Shown here one piece after another: positions 32,481 through 42,261 of a stretch of 64,000 nucleotides of DNA; position 1 is the stretch's first letter; each line of letters starts with the position of its first letter. The notes beneath the pieces were generated by a model. It worked only from the letters and a program-made list of their open reading frames with translations, did not search any database and was not told the DNA's origin. Where the stretch lies: contig NZ_JBBKBG010000012.1 of assembly GCF_037892545.1 (NCBI RefSeq), positions 1 through 64,000 on the forward strand, given 5' to 3'. Position numbers and translations under genes: made by a program. The DNA comes from Pseudogracilibacillus sp037892545. GTDB taxonomy: Bacteria; Bacillota; Bacilli; Bacillales; Amphibacillaceae.

Positions 32481-33545
32481 TTATTTCCCTACCAATTTTT
32501 CAATATATTGTGTGACAGCTGTTTCATCATTTGGCAATGAAACAGGGTCAATTGTTACTTGTTCGATGGCAGTTTGTGGATCTTTTAAGCCGTTACCAGT
32601 TAAAATAGCAACAACTTTAGTACCTTTTGCAATCGTTCCAGCTTTTACTTGTTGATACACACCAGCAATAGAAGCACATGATCCAGGTTCAGCAAAAATA
32701 CCCTCTTTTGCTGGTAATGTTTTAAATGCTTGTAAAATTTCATCGTCGGAAACCGAAGTAATCATCCCTTTTGATTCATCACGAGCATTTTCGGCTAATT
32801 GCCAGCTTGCAGGGTTTCCAATACGAATAGCAGTGGCAACTGTTTCAGGTGTTGTAATAGGTTCACCCTTTGTAATTGCTGCAGCACCTTCTGCTTCAAA
32901 TCCATATATTTTCGGTAATGAGGAACCTTTTTTCTCCGCATATTCTTTGAAACCTTTCCAATATGCACTAATATTTCCAGCATTTCCAACTGGGATAGCT
33001 AAAATTTCTGGTGCTTCCCCTAATTGGTCAATAATTTCAAACGCCGCTGTTTTTTGTCCTTCTAAACGATATGGATTGACAGAGTTTACAAGTGTTACTG
33101 GATAATTTTTACTAATGTTTTGTACCATCGTTAATGCATCATCGAAGTTTCCTGCGATTTGAACGATTTCAGCACCATACATAACTGCTTGTGCTAATTT
33201 TCCCATCGCTACTTTCCCTTCAGGAATGACAACAACAGCCTTCATACCAGCTTTTGCTGCATATGCTGCAGCTGCAGCTGAAGTATTTCCAGTAGAAGCA
33301 CAAATAACAGAAGCACTTCCATCTTCTTTCGCTTTTGCAACTGCCATAACCATACCGCGGTCTTTGAAAGAACCAGTCGGGTTTAATCCTTCATATTTTC
33401 CGTATAATTCAATCCCTAATTCTTCTGATAGGTGAGGGAAATAAACGAGTGGTGTATTTCCTTCGTGTAATGTTAATGCAGGAGTTTCCTCAGAAACCGG
33501 TAAAAACTCTGCATATTCTTTAATTAGTCCTTGCCAATTTTTCAT
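32481..33545 (-). CDS. thrC: threonine synthase
   Basis: 354-aa PLP enzyme of fold type II that converts O-phosphohomoserine to threonine. The PLP lysine is in NPTGSFKDRGM (near residue 60). The phosphate-binding GNAGN loop and STGNTSAAAAAYAA are also visible. It is compact and of the short bacterial class. It ends 1 bp before thrB and starts 2 bp after hom. Confidence 0.95.
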   Translation of the reverse strand: MKNWQGLIKEYAEFLPVSEETPALTLHEGNTPLVYFPHLSEELGIELYGKYEGLNPTGSFKDRGMVMAVAKAKEDGSASVICASTGNTSAAAAAYAAKAGMKAVVVIPEGKVAMGKLAQAVMYGAEIVQIAGNFDDALTMVQNISKNYPVTLVNSVNPYRLEGQKTAAFEIIDQLGEAPEILAIPVGNAGNISAYWKGFKEYAEKKGSSLPKIYGFEAEGAAAITKGEPITTPETVATAIRIGNPASWQLAENARDESKGMITSVSDDEILQAFKTLPAKEGIFAEPGSCASIAGVYQQVKAGTIAKGTKVVAILTGNGLKDPQTAIEQVTIDPVSLPNDETAVTQYIEKLVGK

Positions 33546-33547
33546 AA

Positions 33548-34840
33548 TTAAGCATCCCCTTCAACACGGTAACTACTTTCAACCGTTTCAATTACATGTA
33601 AATCTTTTAATTGCTCCATCGCATTTTGGAAGTTTGCTAGTGATGTTTTATGTGTTACGACGACAATTTCTGCTGCACCTTTATCCACAGGTGTTTGTAA
33701 AATTCGCTCAAAGCTAATCCCTAATTGATTGAATAAATCAGAGATAGATGCAAAAGCTCCTGTTTCGTCTTTTACACGTAGACGTAAGTAAAACTGGCCG
33801 AAACGTTCTTCCGCAGGGGCTAATTGTTTCTCGAAACGAGTTTTAACAAACTTTTTCCCGTTCACACCTAATAGCATATTTTTAATCGTTGCAACAACGT
33901 CCGACATAACAGCTGTTGCTGTTGGTAAACTACCAGCACCAGGTCCATAGAACATTGTTTCTCCAACTTGTTCTCCACTTACATATACGGCGTTAAATTC
34001 ATCGTTTACAGACGCTAATGGGTGATCTTTCGATAAAAATGTCGGTTGAACACTGACTTCAATTTTATTATCATGACGATTTGCAAAACCGATTAGTTTC
34101 ATCGTTAAGTTTAATTTATTCCCATATTCAATATCTTCTAATGCTAGCGTAGAAATACCACTTACTTCTACATCATCTAGTTCCACATTTGTGAAAAACG
34201 ATAGACGAGCTAAAATAACCATTTTTCGTGCAGCATCTAGTCCTTCCACATCAGCTGTTGGGTCTGATTCCGCAAAGCCTAATTCTTGTGCTTTTTGTAA
34301 AGCATCTTCATAGCTCTGACCTTCTTTGTCCATTTTTGTTAAGATGTAGTTCGTTGTACCATTAATAATTCCCATTACTTGGTTAATTCGATCTGAAACA
34401 AGTCCATCAGATAATGGGCGTAATAGAGGGATTCCTCCACCAACACTTGCTTCATAGAATAAGTCACAGCCATTTTCACGTGCTGTTTCTTCCAATTCTG
34501 GACCGTGTAATGCAATTAAATCTTTATTTGCCGTTACCACATGCTTTTTCGCTTTTAATGCTGTTAAAATATATTCACGAGCCGTATCTACTCCACCCAT
34601 TACTTCGATAATTACATCGATGTTCGGATTGTCTAATACGTCTGCACTATTTGTTGTTAATAATGATTCATCTACTGCGATTTTTCTAGCTTTTTCTATG
34701 TCGCGAACAAGTACTTTTTCAACTTTTACACCGCAACCTAATTGATGTTGTAGGTCTTCTTGATGGTCTTCTACAATTTGGATGACACCAGAACCGACCA
34801 CACCTAATCCTAATAACCCAATAGAAATTTCCTTTTTCAA
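33548..34840 (-). CDS. hom: homoserine dehydrogenase
   Basis: 430-aa NAD(P)-dependent homoserine dehydrogenase. The Rossmann motif GLLGLGVVGSGV is at residues 8-19. The catalytic domain has EASVGGGIPLLRPL and GIINGTTNYILTKM. A C-terminal ACT domain (about 350-425) is the expected site of threonine feedback control. No aspartokinase is fused or adjacent. It is the first gene of the threonine operon. The 112 bp upstream show no clear T-box or riboswitch. Confidence 0.95.
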   Translation of the reverse strand: MKKEISIGLLGLGVVGSGVIQIVEDHQEDLQHQLGCGVKVEKVLVRDIEKARKIAVDESLLTTNSADVLDNPNIDVIIEVMGGVDTAREYILTALKAKKHVVTANKDLIALHGPELEETARENGCDLFYEASVGGGIPLLRPLSDGLVSDRINQVMGIINGTTNYILTKMDKEGQSYEDALQKAQELGFAESDPTADVEGLDAARKMVILARLSFFTNVELDDVEVSGISTLALEDIEYGNKLNLTMKLIGFANRHDNKIEVSVQPTFLSKDHPLASVNDEFNAVYVSGEQVGETMFYGPGAGSLPTATAVMSDVVATIKNMLLGVNGKKFVKTRFEKQLAPAEERFGQFYLRLRVKDETGAFASISDLFNQLGISFERILQTPVDKGAAEIVVVTHKTSLANFQNAMEQLKDLHVIETVESSYRVEGDA

Positions 34841-34952
34841 ATCGTCACCTCATTTATTATGTATAGATAATTTTGAATATTTCAATTAATCGTATGTCAT
34901 ATAGAACAAGAACTATTATACCATTTTTATATATGATTTTGAATTTATATAA

Positions 34953-35402
34953 TTATTTCATGTATGTTTGTATCATGTCATGTAATTTTCGTGTGAATTT
35001 TTCACGTTCTTCGTTTGTAAAAGGCTTCGGTCCTTTCGTTTTCTTCCCGGCTCGTCGCATTTGTGCTCCGATATGTCGTTGAGCAAGTAATGGATCAATA
35101 TTTTTATCTGTATATTCGAACCCTTTATGGTGGAGGACATGTGCTTGTTTTCCTAAGCATAGTGCAGCAAGCCCATAATCTTGTGTAATGACGATATCGT
35201 TCGGTTGGATGTTTCGGACAATTTCATAGTCGGCCATATCGGCCCCTTTATCCACGTGAATAACTTCGACAAATGATGGATATTCCGTTTGCGAAAAATG
35301 GGCATAATTTTTCACAAAAATGACTTGTAGCTCATGTGCTTTTGCTACTTCAATTACTTCATTTTGCACGGGGGATGCATCTGCATCAACAAAAATTCTC
35401 AT
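34953..35402 (-). CDS. YaiI/YqxD family protein (UPF0178, DUF188)
   Basis: 149-aa protein with the family opening MRIFVDADASPVQNEVIEVA, the central DYEIVRNIQPNDIVITQDYGLA and the C-terminal RRAGKKTKGPKPFT. The fold resembles PIN-like nucleases with conserved aspartates, but no activity is established. It is placed upstream of hom and read separately from it. Confidence 0.88.
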   Translation of the reverse strand: MRIFVDADASPVQNEVIEVAKAHELQVIFVKNYAHFSQTEYPSFVEVIHVDKGADMADYEIVRNIQPNDIVITQDYGLAALCLGKQAHVLHHKGFEYTDKNIDPLLAQRHIGAQMRRAGKKTKGPKPFTNEEREKFTRKLHDMIQTYMK

Positions 35403-35536
35403 CTATCTTTCTCCTTCTTTACCTCTTGTCTTTTCGTGGCTCTATCATACCACGTATAAAAATGGATGGACAAAATAATGGGGAAATAAAAATGAGTAGA
35501 AGTTTTATGGATTTTAGAGCTAGGGGAGTAGCATGC

Positions 35537-36159
35537 AAGAGCTGGGATGCCCTATCGTCCTTGAAAACGTGGAAATGAAGTTTTCGGGGACGCTGGGTCG
35601 TTCTACCGTCCTTGAAATCGGGAAAATAGCAATCTCAAGGACGCTGGGTCGTTCTACCGTCCTTGAAATCGCGAAAATCCCAAACTCAGGGACGCTAGGT
35701 AGTTCTACCGTCCTCGAAATCGCGAAAATAGCAATCTCAGGGACGCTAGGTTGTTCTACCGTCCTCGAAATTGCGAAAATAGCAAACTCAGGGACGCTAG
35801 GCCGCTCTATCGTCTTTGAAATCGCGAAAATTCAAAACTCAGGGACGCTAGGTTGTTCTACCGTCCTCGAAATTGCGAAAATCCAAATCTCAAGGACGCT
35901 GGGTTGCTCTATCGTCCTCGAAATCGCGAAAATCCAAATCTCAAGGACGCTGGGTCGCTCTATCGTCCTCGAAATCGCGAAAATAGCAATCTCAGGGACG
36001 CTGGGGAGTTCTACCGTCCTCGAAATCGCAAAAATCCCAAACTCAGGGACGCTAGGGAGGTCTACCGTCCTCGAAATCGCAAAAATCCCAAACTCAGGGA
36101 CGCTAGGGAGGTCTACCGTCCTCGAAATCGCAAAAATCCCAAACTCAGGGACGCTAGGC
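35537..36159. repeat. 51-bp tandem array, about 12 copies
   Basis: The pentamer GGACG recurs exactly every 51 bp from 35588 to 36149 (12 positions), preceded by a diverged partial copy from about 35537. Each unit carries GGAC...GTCC with an inner GGTAG/CTACC dyad, so each can form a hairpin, and ends with an AT-rich piece (GAAATCGCGAAAAT). The period is a multiple of three and frames on both strands are open. One would give a 17-residue repeat running into the antisense of the AAA+ gene. I regard it as non-coding repeat DNA. Confidence 0.88.
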
Positions 36160-36220
36160 TCCCAACACCCCAAAGCTCCAAACCCCATCAACCCCACACT
36201 TAAAGCAATTTTACATAATC

Positions 36221-37477
36221 TTAAAACCCAATCCCGTCTTCATAATCTTCCATTTCCCACTCTTGTTTCATCGCACGTTTATGATTTTCTTTTAATTCTT
36301 CAATGATCGTATCGACATCGACTTCATTTTCATAATGCCACTGTAAAGCCATCGACATATATAGTTCGTTTAATTGTGCGATAGATAACCCTTTCGTTTT
36401 CTTCGCAATAGCATCTAATCTTTCGTGTGGAACGAATTGAGTTAAATTTTTCTTCTCAATATAACGTTTGCGCATTTCAGTATTTGGTTGTTTCACTTCA
36501 TATGCACGATCAAATCGTCCGGCACGATTAATTAAAGCAGGATCAATTCGTTCGGGGTAGTTTGTCGTCCCGATTAAGAAAATTCCTTCCTTAGTTGTTG
36601 CACCATCTAATGCATTTAAGAAAACAGAACGTGCTTCTGCTGGCATGGAATCAATGTCTTCGATAATTAAAATGACAGGCGCCATTTTGGTCGCTTTTTC
36701 AAACACTTCACTAATCGAATAACTGGATGTATATTCTGTAATTTGCCAATAAATAACCGGCGCATTGACACTACCGGCGATCGACTTTACGAGTGTTGTT
36801 TTTCCGTTTCCAGGATTTCCGTATAATAAAATTCCACGACGATAAGGAATGTGGTAAGTTTTATAAAATGTGCCTTCGTTGGTGAAAAATTCATCAATTG
36901 AACGGAAAATATCTCGCTTGATACTTTTTTCAAGCAGTACTTCTTCTCGAGAAATTTGATTCGTAATTTCCTCTTGTTCATCGATTAAACCGTCCTCTGT
37001 ATCGGTCATAATCGTAATGCCATCTAACATAGATGTACGGTATTGCTCTTCCATAAAATGTAAAAATGCAATGACTTGTGCATCATCAGATCCAAAAATA
37101 AATTCGTGTGGATAATCAACATGGCTTTGGAATATATGGATATTCGCAATAGCTACATCAAATCTTGGAAAATAGAAAACATGATTTTCCTCAGATACTT
37201 GAATTGTTTTTGCCCCATCTTTATCTATAATTTGTTTTTGAGGATCATGTTCATGAATCGGAGCAATTACCTCCATTTCTGGTGTGTCACTTTCGATTAA
37301 TTGTGTGAGAATGATATCGGACATACCGATCGTTTCCTCATATGTATAAATAACATATGTATGTCCCGTTTTTTCTCTTAATACATTTGCGATTTTGTCA
37401 GTCGTATATGCAAAATCATAATAATGTGGATAATGTTCTCGTGTTATTTCTGAAAAACGTACTAAAGGTTGTTTCAT
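36221..37477 (-). CDS. AAA+ family ATPase
   Basis: 418-aa protein. Residues 1-200 form a domain without an obvious family match. Residues about 210-390 are a classical AAA module: Walker A GNPGNGKTT, Walker B VILIIEDID, sensor and arginine finger region TTNYPERIDPALINRAGRFDRAY. There are no protease or zinc motifs, so it is a stand-alone AAA protein of the FtsH/BCS1-like clade. It may remodel a protein partner. The start at 37477 follows GGAG by 9 bp. Its only close neighbours are the 51-bp array and divergent yisP. Confidence 0.75.
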   Translation of the reverse strand: MKQPLVRFSEITREHYPHYYDFAYTTDKIANVLREKTGHTYVIYTYEETIGMSDIILTQLIESDTPEMEVIAPIHEHDPQKQIIDKDGAKTIQVSEENHVFYFPRFDVAIANIHIFQSHVDYPHEFIFGSDDAQVIAFLHFMEEQYRTSMLDGITIMTDTEDGLIDEQEEITNQISREEVLLEKSIKRDIFRSIDEFFTNEGTFYKTYHIPYRRGILLYGNPGNGKTTLVKSIAGSVNAPVIYWQITEYTSSYSISEVFEKATKMAPVILIIEDIDSMPAEARSVFLNALDGATTKEGIFLIGTTNYPERIDPALINRAGRFDRAYEVKQPNTEMRKRYIEKKNLTQFVPHERLDAIAKKTKGLSIAQLNELYMSMALQWHYENEVDVDTIIEELKENHKRAMKQEWEMEDYEDGIGF

Positions 37478-37619
37478 GTATATAATCTCCATCTCTTTGT
37501 AATGATAGTATTATAACTTTTCTTCCTCGATTCGTAAAACTTTAATCGAAATGCATATAAAGGAAAAAAACCGTTTTCTTTGTTATACTTAAAATAACCT
37601 TTTTAAGGAGGAAACGAGA

Positions 37620-38447
37620 TTGAAACATAATGTGAAATTAGAAAAAGAGGCAATGCGCGTCTTAAAAGAAACGAGTAGAACATTTTATATTCCAATTACA
37701 TTGTTGAAAAAGGAATTACGTTTAACAGTCGGTTCCGCTTATTTATGTATGCGTGCAATTGATGAAATTGAAGACCATGAAACGATGGAAAAGGATATTA
37801 AAGCACGTCTATTACGTGAGACAAAAACATTGTTACTAAAAGAAGGCTCTTTCGATAAAGAAGCATATATGGATCTCGTTCGACCATATGAAGATGTGTT
37901 TCCTGAAGTAACATTACGTTTAGCAGAGTGGTTGGATGTTTGCCCAGAAGGGATTGTCGAACAGGTGAAGCAATCGACAGCTGAAATGGCTGGTGGGATG
38001 GCTGACTGGGTAGAAAAGGACTTTGCTGTAAATACGAAAGAAGACCTTGATGATTATACATACTATGTTGCAGGACTCGTTGGAGTAATGCTTTCACATA
38101 TTTGGGAATGGTACGATGGAACTGAAACAGATCGTGATTTAGCGATTGGGTTTGGACGTGGATTACAAGCGGTAAATATTTTACGAAATCAAGAAGAAGA
38201 TATGGAAGAGCGTGGGGTTAGTTTCATGCCAGAAGGATGGACTCGGGATGATTTATTCGTCTATGCGCGGGAAAATTTAGCAAAAGGGGACGAATACTTA
38301 AAATCAATTAAAACGAGAACCATAACGCTATTTTGTAAGATTCCATTAGCTTTAGCAAAACGTACGTTGAAAGCAATGGAAGAAGGAAAAGAAAAAATGT
38401 CTCGGATTGAAGTCGAAGAAGTAGTAGAACAAGTGAAAAGTGAATAG
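37620..38447 (+). CDS. yisP: YisP-like farnesyl diphosphate phosphatase (squalene/phytoene synthase fold)
   Basis: 275-aa all-alpha isoprenoid enzyme, strikingly similar to B. subtilis YisP: SRTFYIPI near residue 18, YLCMRAIDEIEDH near 41, and GRGLQAVNILRNQEEDMEERG near 180. The first aspartate motif is DEIED, while the second is NQEED. YisP was once thought to make squalene but is a phosphatase that yields farnesol, which affects membrane microdomains and biofilm. The TTG start follows AAGGAGG by 8 bp. It is monocistronic with a strong terminator. Confidence 0.88.
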   Translation: MKHNVKLEKEAMRVLKETSRTFYIPITLLKKELRLTVGSAYLCMRAIDEIEDHETMEKDIKARLLRETKTLLLKEGSFDKEAYMDLVRPYEDVFPEVTLRLAEWLDVCPEGIVEQVKQSTAEMAGGMADWVEKDFAVNTKEDLDDYTYYVAGLVGVMLSHIWEWYDGTETDRDLAIGFGRGLQAVNILRNQEEDMEERGVSFMPEGWTRDDLFVYARENLAKGDEYLKSIKTRTITLFCKIPLALAKRTLKAMEEGKEKMSRIEVEEVVEQVKSE

Positions 38448-38529
38448 GTATAATGAAGCATTAGTCTCTCTTACGAAATATGGAAGCGGAAGGTCTAAGG
38501 AGACGGGGACAAAACTTGTCTTTATGCAT

Positions 38530-38570
38530 GAAAAACGGTCATGTTTATCACGAAAACATGACCGTTTTTC
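38530..38570 (+). terminator. strong terminator after yisP
   Basis: GAAAAACGGTCATGTTT (38530-38546) pairs with AAACATGACCGTTTTTC (38554-38570), a stem of about 17 bp. Confidence 0.85.
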
Positions 38571-39050
38571 ATGTTGCAATCGTTAAAGTGATGAAAATGG
38601 GCGGTAAAATTTCTTACATTTACTACGGGTAACGCAAATCTTAATTTATTTTCTACGTTGGCTTCCCCTCAAAACGGACAGTTGAATGAACCTTAAAATA
38701 GCCTGCAAAATCCAAAAACTAGTTCAACATTTCCCATAGAAACATAGATTCCACCTATATCTTCATTCGGAGCCTTTCCCATAAGAAAGTATTACAATGC
38801 ATAAAAAACAAACCATAACATAGTGTCTCATTCATAAAGAAAAAAGAGGAGTACAAAGCAATCATCAACTTGTATTCCTGTTTTTTTGGAAAATGTTACA
38901 AATGTTAGAAGTTCGTCACGATTTATCGAAAAAGAGGTTTGTTTACATGTAAGAAAAGGAATAAAATAGTATAGGTATTCACTCATATATACATTGTTTA
39001 GAAATTGTTGTATGATATTTTTGATATTGATTGTAAAGGAGGCTCGGACA
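38571..39050. other. 480-bp stretch without a recognised gene
   Basis: AT-rich spacer between the yisP terminator and the metalloprotease gene. I see no ORF with a ribosome site, no riboswitch and no large palindrome. The promoter of the protease gene should lie in its right part. AAAGGAGG at 39035-39042 is that gene's ribosome site. Confidence 0.5.
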
Positions 39051-40373
39051 GTGGTAAATAAAGACATTATAAAACTACTATCTTTATTCATAGTAAGTAC
39101 ACTATTTGCCATGCTTTTTCCGTTTGTTGATAGTGGACAAGCTGAAGAGAAAGAGCCTAAAGAATATTCGAGGAACCACTATTTTGCTAATGACGAACTA
39201 AGAGAATTGATAGAAATTCGTGCGTTAAATAATAATTATGATCATGAAGCAACACAAGAAATGCTTGATCGAATGGCAGCATTTCCAAGAAGAATTCTTC
39301 AAGAGGCAGTCAAAAAAGACGTACTGTTTATTTTATCAGATATACCGGCAGTGCAATTAGAAGAATTCCAAGATTTGCAAGGGGAGTTATCTGGTAAAAA
39401 TGATGTTATTTATGATGACATAGCAGGATTAGCGCGGGATAATGTGAGTGTTGCAAAAATTGGCCAAAGTTATCCAGGAGATATGCATTACAATGCATTG
39501 TTAGAATACCATGAGTTTGCACATTTGGTTGATTTTAATGTATTAGATGAAAAAGTATCGGATATGGACGAGTTTAAGAAAATACATAAAAAGGAATATG
39601 CGAAACTATTTCCAGGGAGTACTTATTATTCATATGCAGACGAATATTTTGCTGAAACGATGACACATTATTTTCTAGGCGGTTGGTACAGAGAAACATT
39701 GAAAGATACTGCACCGAAAACATTTGAGTTTATGGATACTTTTACAGGAAGAATTTTAAGCGTCGATGAAAATAATGATAAAGGGATCAAGTTGTCATGG
39801 GATGCCCACCCAAAGGCAGAAAAATATCATATTTATCGAGATGGGGATAGAATACATACAACGGATGAAACAACGTATGAAGATGTGAATTTTGATATTT
39901 TCACCACACATGAATACGTCGTTGAAATGATAGATGAAGAAAATAATGTACAGGGCAAAACGTTTAGTAGAGAAGTAAAAACAGAAGATAACAAATTTTT
40001 TTCAATTGATCATCCTGATAATATCTCTGTCGTTACGAATAGTAAAGACAATATTACGCTGAATTGGGAAAGTGTTGAAAATGCTATTTATTATGAAATA
40101 GTTCGCGATGGAAAACTTCTTGATTCATCCGTTGTAAATAGTTATACAGATAAAAATGTAGAACCGAACAAAACATACGAATATAAAGTACGAGCTGTTA
40201 ATAGTGCGAAGCGGTTCGTTTCATTTAATGACATAACGGTTGAAACAGATTCTCGAATAACAAGATTTATTCATCAAATGAAATCCATTTGGTCTAATTT
40301 TTTTATCATTCAAATTTTAATGCCAATTATTACAGTGACCATTTTATTACTTATCTTTAGAAAAAGAAAATAA
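39051..40373 (+). CDS. membrane-anchored lethal-factor-like (ATLF) metalloprotease
   Basis: 440-aa exported protein. A signal-peptide-like hydrophobic segment is at residues 6-30, ending SGQA. The peptidase domain has the zinc motif HEFAH (154-158) followed by ADEYFAETM, whose Glu202 is the probable third ligand. This matches the anthrax toxin lethal factor-like family. Two fibronectin-III-like modules follow (about 240-395; KLSWDAHPKAEKYHIYRDG and LNWESVENAIYYEIVRDG). A C-terminal transmembrane helix and RKRK tail end the chain. It is probably fixed to the outer membrane face rather than released. The GTG at 39051 has AAAGGAGG upstream. Confidence 0.8.
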   Translation: MVNKDIIKLLSLFIVSTLFAMLFPFVDSGQAEEKEPKEYSRNHYFANDELRELIEIRALNNNYDHEATQEMLDRMAAFPRRILQEAVKKDVLFILSDIPAVQLEEFQDLQGELSGKNDVIYDDIAGLARDNVSVAKIGQSYPGDMHYNALLEYHEFAHLVDFNVLDEKVSDMDEFKKIHKKEYAKLFPGSTYYSYADEYFAETMTHYFLGGWYRETLKDTAPKTFEFMDTFTGRILSVDENNDKGIKLSWDAHPKAEKYHIYRDGDRIHTTDETTYEDVNFDIFTTHEYVVEMIDEENNVQGKTFSREVKTEDNKFFSIDHPDNISVVTNSKDNITLNWESVENAIYYEIVRDGKLLDSSVVNSYTDKNVEPNKTYEYKVRAVNSAKRFVSFNDITVETDSRITRFIHQMKSIWSNFFIIQILMPIITVTILLLIFRKRK

Positions 40374-40413
40374 GCGTTGGTATGGACTTTGATAGCCATC
40401 CAACGCTTATTTT

Positions 40414-40809
40414 TTATGCCTTTTGTTCTTTGCTTACAAATGTCACAATGACGAATAATAAAAAGCTAATAAGTAAAATGGTTCCCCCGCCAATATAAAT
40501 TGGTAAAATAATAGCCTTTGAATCTCCAAATGGTTGTAAATATTGTAACCATAGTCCGATAGATAAACCTGCAGCGCCGATGATGCCTGTTAATGCTTGG
40601 GCAGCTACTAATGAGGATGCTTGAATACGAAATGCTTTATAATACACACCCCATGCGAATAGAGATAACCAACCAACCACTAAAATATGTGCGTGAACCG
40701 GACGGAATGCTAATGAACCAGCACCCGCCATATGGGAACCTAAAAATGCTCCAATTAATCCGAAAATCGCTGCAAAGCGAATAAGTCTTTTACCCCAAAT
40801 TGTTTCCAT
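40414..40809 (-). CDS. four-helix membrane protein of unknown function
   Basis: 131-aa protein with four membrane segments. The most conserved-looking part is the histidine-bearing SLAFRPVHAHILVVGWLSLFAWGVYYK written in pieces: RPVHAHILVVGW then FAWGVYYK (residues 36-58). It recalls the histidine segment of cytochrome-oxidase subunit I-like proteins, so heme or copper binding is possible but unproven. It is convergent with the metalloprotease gene and 75 bp downstream of the HssS-like kinase. Confidence 0.6.
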   Translation of the reverse strand: METIWGKRLIRFAAIFGLIGAFLGSHMAGAGSLAFRPVHAHILVVGWLSLFAWGVYYKAFRIQASSLVAAQALTGIIGAAGLSIGLWLQYLQPFGDSKAIILPIYIGGGTILLISFLLFVIVTFVSKEQKA

Positions 40810-40884
40810 ATTTCTTATCTTCCTCTCATATAACTGTTATATGCTATATTAGAGGTCGAATATGAACGCAACATGAACTGCATA

Positions 40885-42261
40885 TTACAATTTAGGGAAA
40901 GTAATTGAAAAGGTGGTTCCTTGATCCATATTACTTGTGACATGGATGGTTCCATGATGTAAGTCCACTACTTGTTTGACGATAGATAAACCTAATCCTG
41001 TCCCTTCAATGCTCGCATGTCTTGCACTATCTACTCGGTAAAATCGATCAAATAAAAATGGGATTTTTTCTTGTTCAATACCGATGCCGTTGTCTTTTAT
41101 AACGGCGATAATTTCTTCGTCATTTTCAAGGACCTCCATATGGATCGCTCCGTTTTCCTTCGTATATTTTAACGCATTGGAAAGTAAATTTTCCCAGACT
41201 TTTTCCATATATGCTTTGTGGCCGTACATCGTCATTTCGTTTATGTGCATGGTTAACGAAATGTTCTTCTCCATTAACTTCCAGCGATGTTTTTGAACGA
41301 CTTCTTTTATTTGTGTATCCAGACGAAAATGTTCTTTTGGAACATCACTTTCTAAAGTATCTAGCGATGTTAATAATAATAATTGTTTGGTCAATGCGGA
41401 TAGGCGGTCTGTTTCACTTTGAATAATTTCGGTATACAAACGTACCTCTTCGTTTGTGAGACTCCCTTCATGTAACAGACTCGCATACCCTTGAATATTT
41501 TGCAAAGGTGTTTGGAAGTCATGGGATACATCACTAATAAATTGCTTTTTCATTTTATCGGAGGCTTCTAATCTATCTGTCATTTGTTTAAAACTTTTTG
41601 CTAATTGGCCAATTTCATCCCGACGATTAGTCGGTAATTCAACCGCAAATTGTTCTTTTCCAATTTCTTTTGTCGCTCTTGTTAATTCTGTTAAAGGACG
41701 AACGAGTTTCCTAGCAATAAATAACATAGCAACCATACTAATGATTGCCATTGCTAGAAACATCCCACCGAGTAAATAATGAACTTCTGTAAATAGTAAT
41801 TTAATATCGGGACGAATGAAAATAGCATGTTGTTGCCCATCGATTTCAACAGGTACCCCGACAGTATTTGCTGTTTCATCTGAGAAAAATCCTGTGACGA
41901 ATGTTTCTTTTGGAAAATCACGCATCCCATGATAAATCGTACCATTTAACACTTGTGTTATTGCATCGTCTGATAAATTATGTTCCCGAAAATCAGCCCC
42001 ATAAAAAGCGGCATCCCCATCTGAATCAATGTGTAAAATTTTATACCCAACATGTGCAGTAGTCTGTAAATAATGCTCGATATGATCGGTTGTTGCCATA
42101 TATTCGGCCATTTCTTGCGCGATATGAACATTTTTGGTGTCGTTGTTTTCTTTTAAATATTGATGATAAAAAGTGTTGACAGCTAAAAAGGCAATAATCG
42201 AACTACCGATCATAATGACCGCTGTAAAAATGAAAAACTTACTATATAAAGATCGAATCAT
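40885..42261 (-). CDS. hssS: HssS-like sensor histidine kinase
   Basis: 458-aa membrane kinase. Two transmembrane helices (about 10-30 and 165-185) flank an extracellular domain whose FYGADFREHNLSDDAI, YHGMRDFPKETFVTGFF and FIRPDI match Staphylococcus aureus HssS. A HAMP region (RPLTELTRATKEIG), the phospho-acceptor motif SDVSHDFQTPLQNI and an HATPase domain (DNGIGIEQEKIPFLFDRFY, GTGLGLSIVKQ) follow. HssS senses heme excess. It overlaps the regulator gene by 4 bp. Confidence 0.85.
   Translation of the reverse strand: MIRSLYSKFFIFTAVIMIGSSIIAFLAVNTFYHQYLKENNDTKNVHIAQEMAEYMATTDHIEHYLQTTAHVGYKILHIDSDGDAAFYGADFREHNLSDDAITQVLNGTIYHGMRDFPKETFVTGFFSDETANTVGVPVEIDGQQHAIFIRPDIKLLFTEVHYLLGGMFLAMAIISMVAMLFIARKLVRPLTELTRATKEIGKEQFAVELPTNRRDEIGQLAKSFKQMTDRLEASDKMKKQFISDVSHDFQTPLQNIQGYASLLHEGSLTNEEVRLYTEIIQSETDRLSALTKQLLLLTSLDTLESDVPKEHFRLDTQIKEVVQKHRWKLMEKNISLTMHINEMTMYGHKAYMEKVWENLLSNALKYTKENGAIHMEVLENDEEIIAVIKDNGIGIEQEKIPFLFDRFYRVDSARHASIEGTGLGLSIVKQVVDLHHGTIHVTSNMDQGTTFSITFPKL

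Noticed and set aside
35533..36306. A 257-codon frame of 17-residue repeats over the 51-bp array
   Set aside because: Its end lies antisense to the AAA+ gene, the composition follows the DNA repeat, and the opposite strand is equally open. A GGGGAG lies near its ATG, so this is not fully excluded.
38571..39050. Hidden small gene in the spacer before the metalloprotease
   Set aside because: No start codon with a ribosome site and no protein-like composition was found in any frame.
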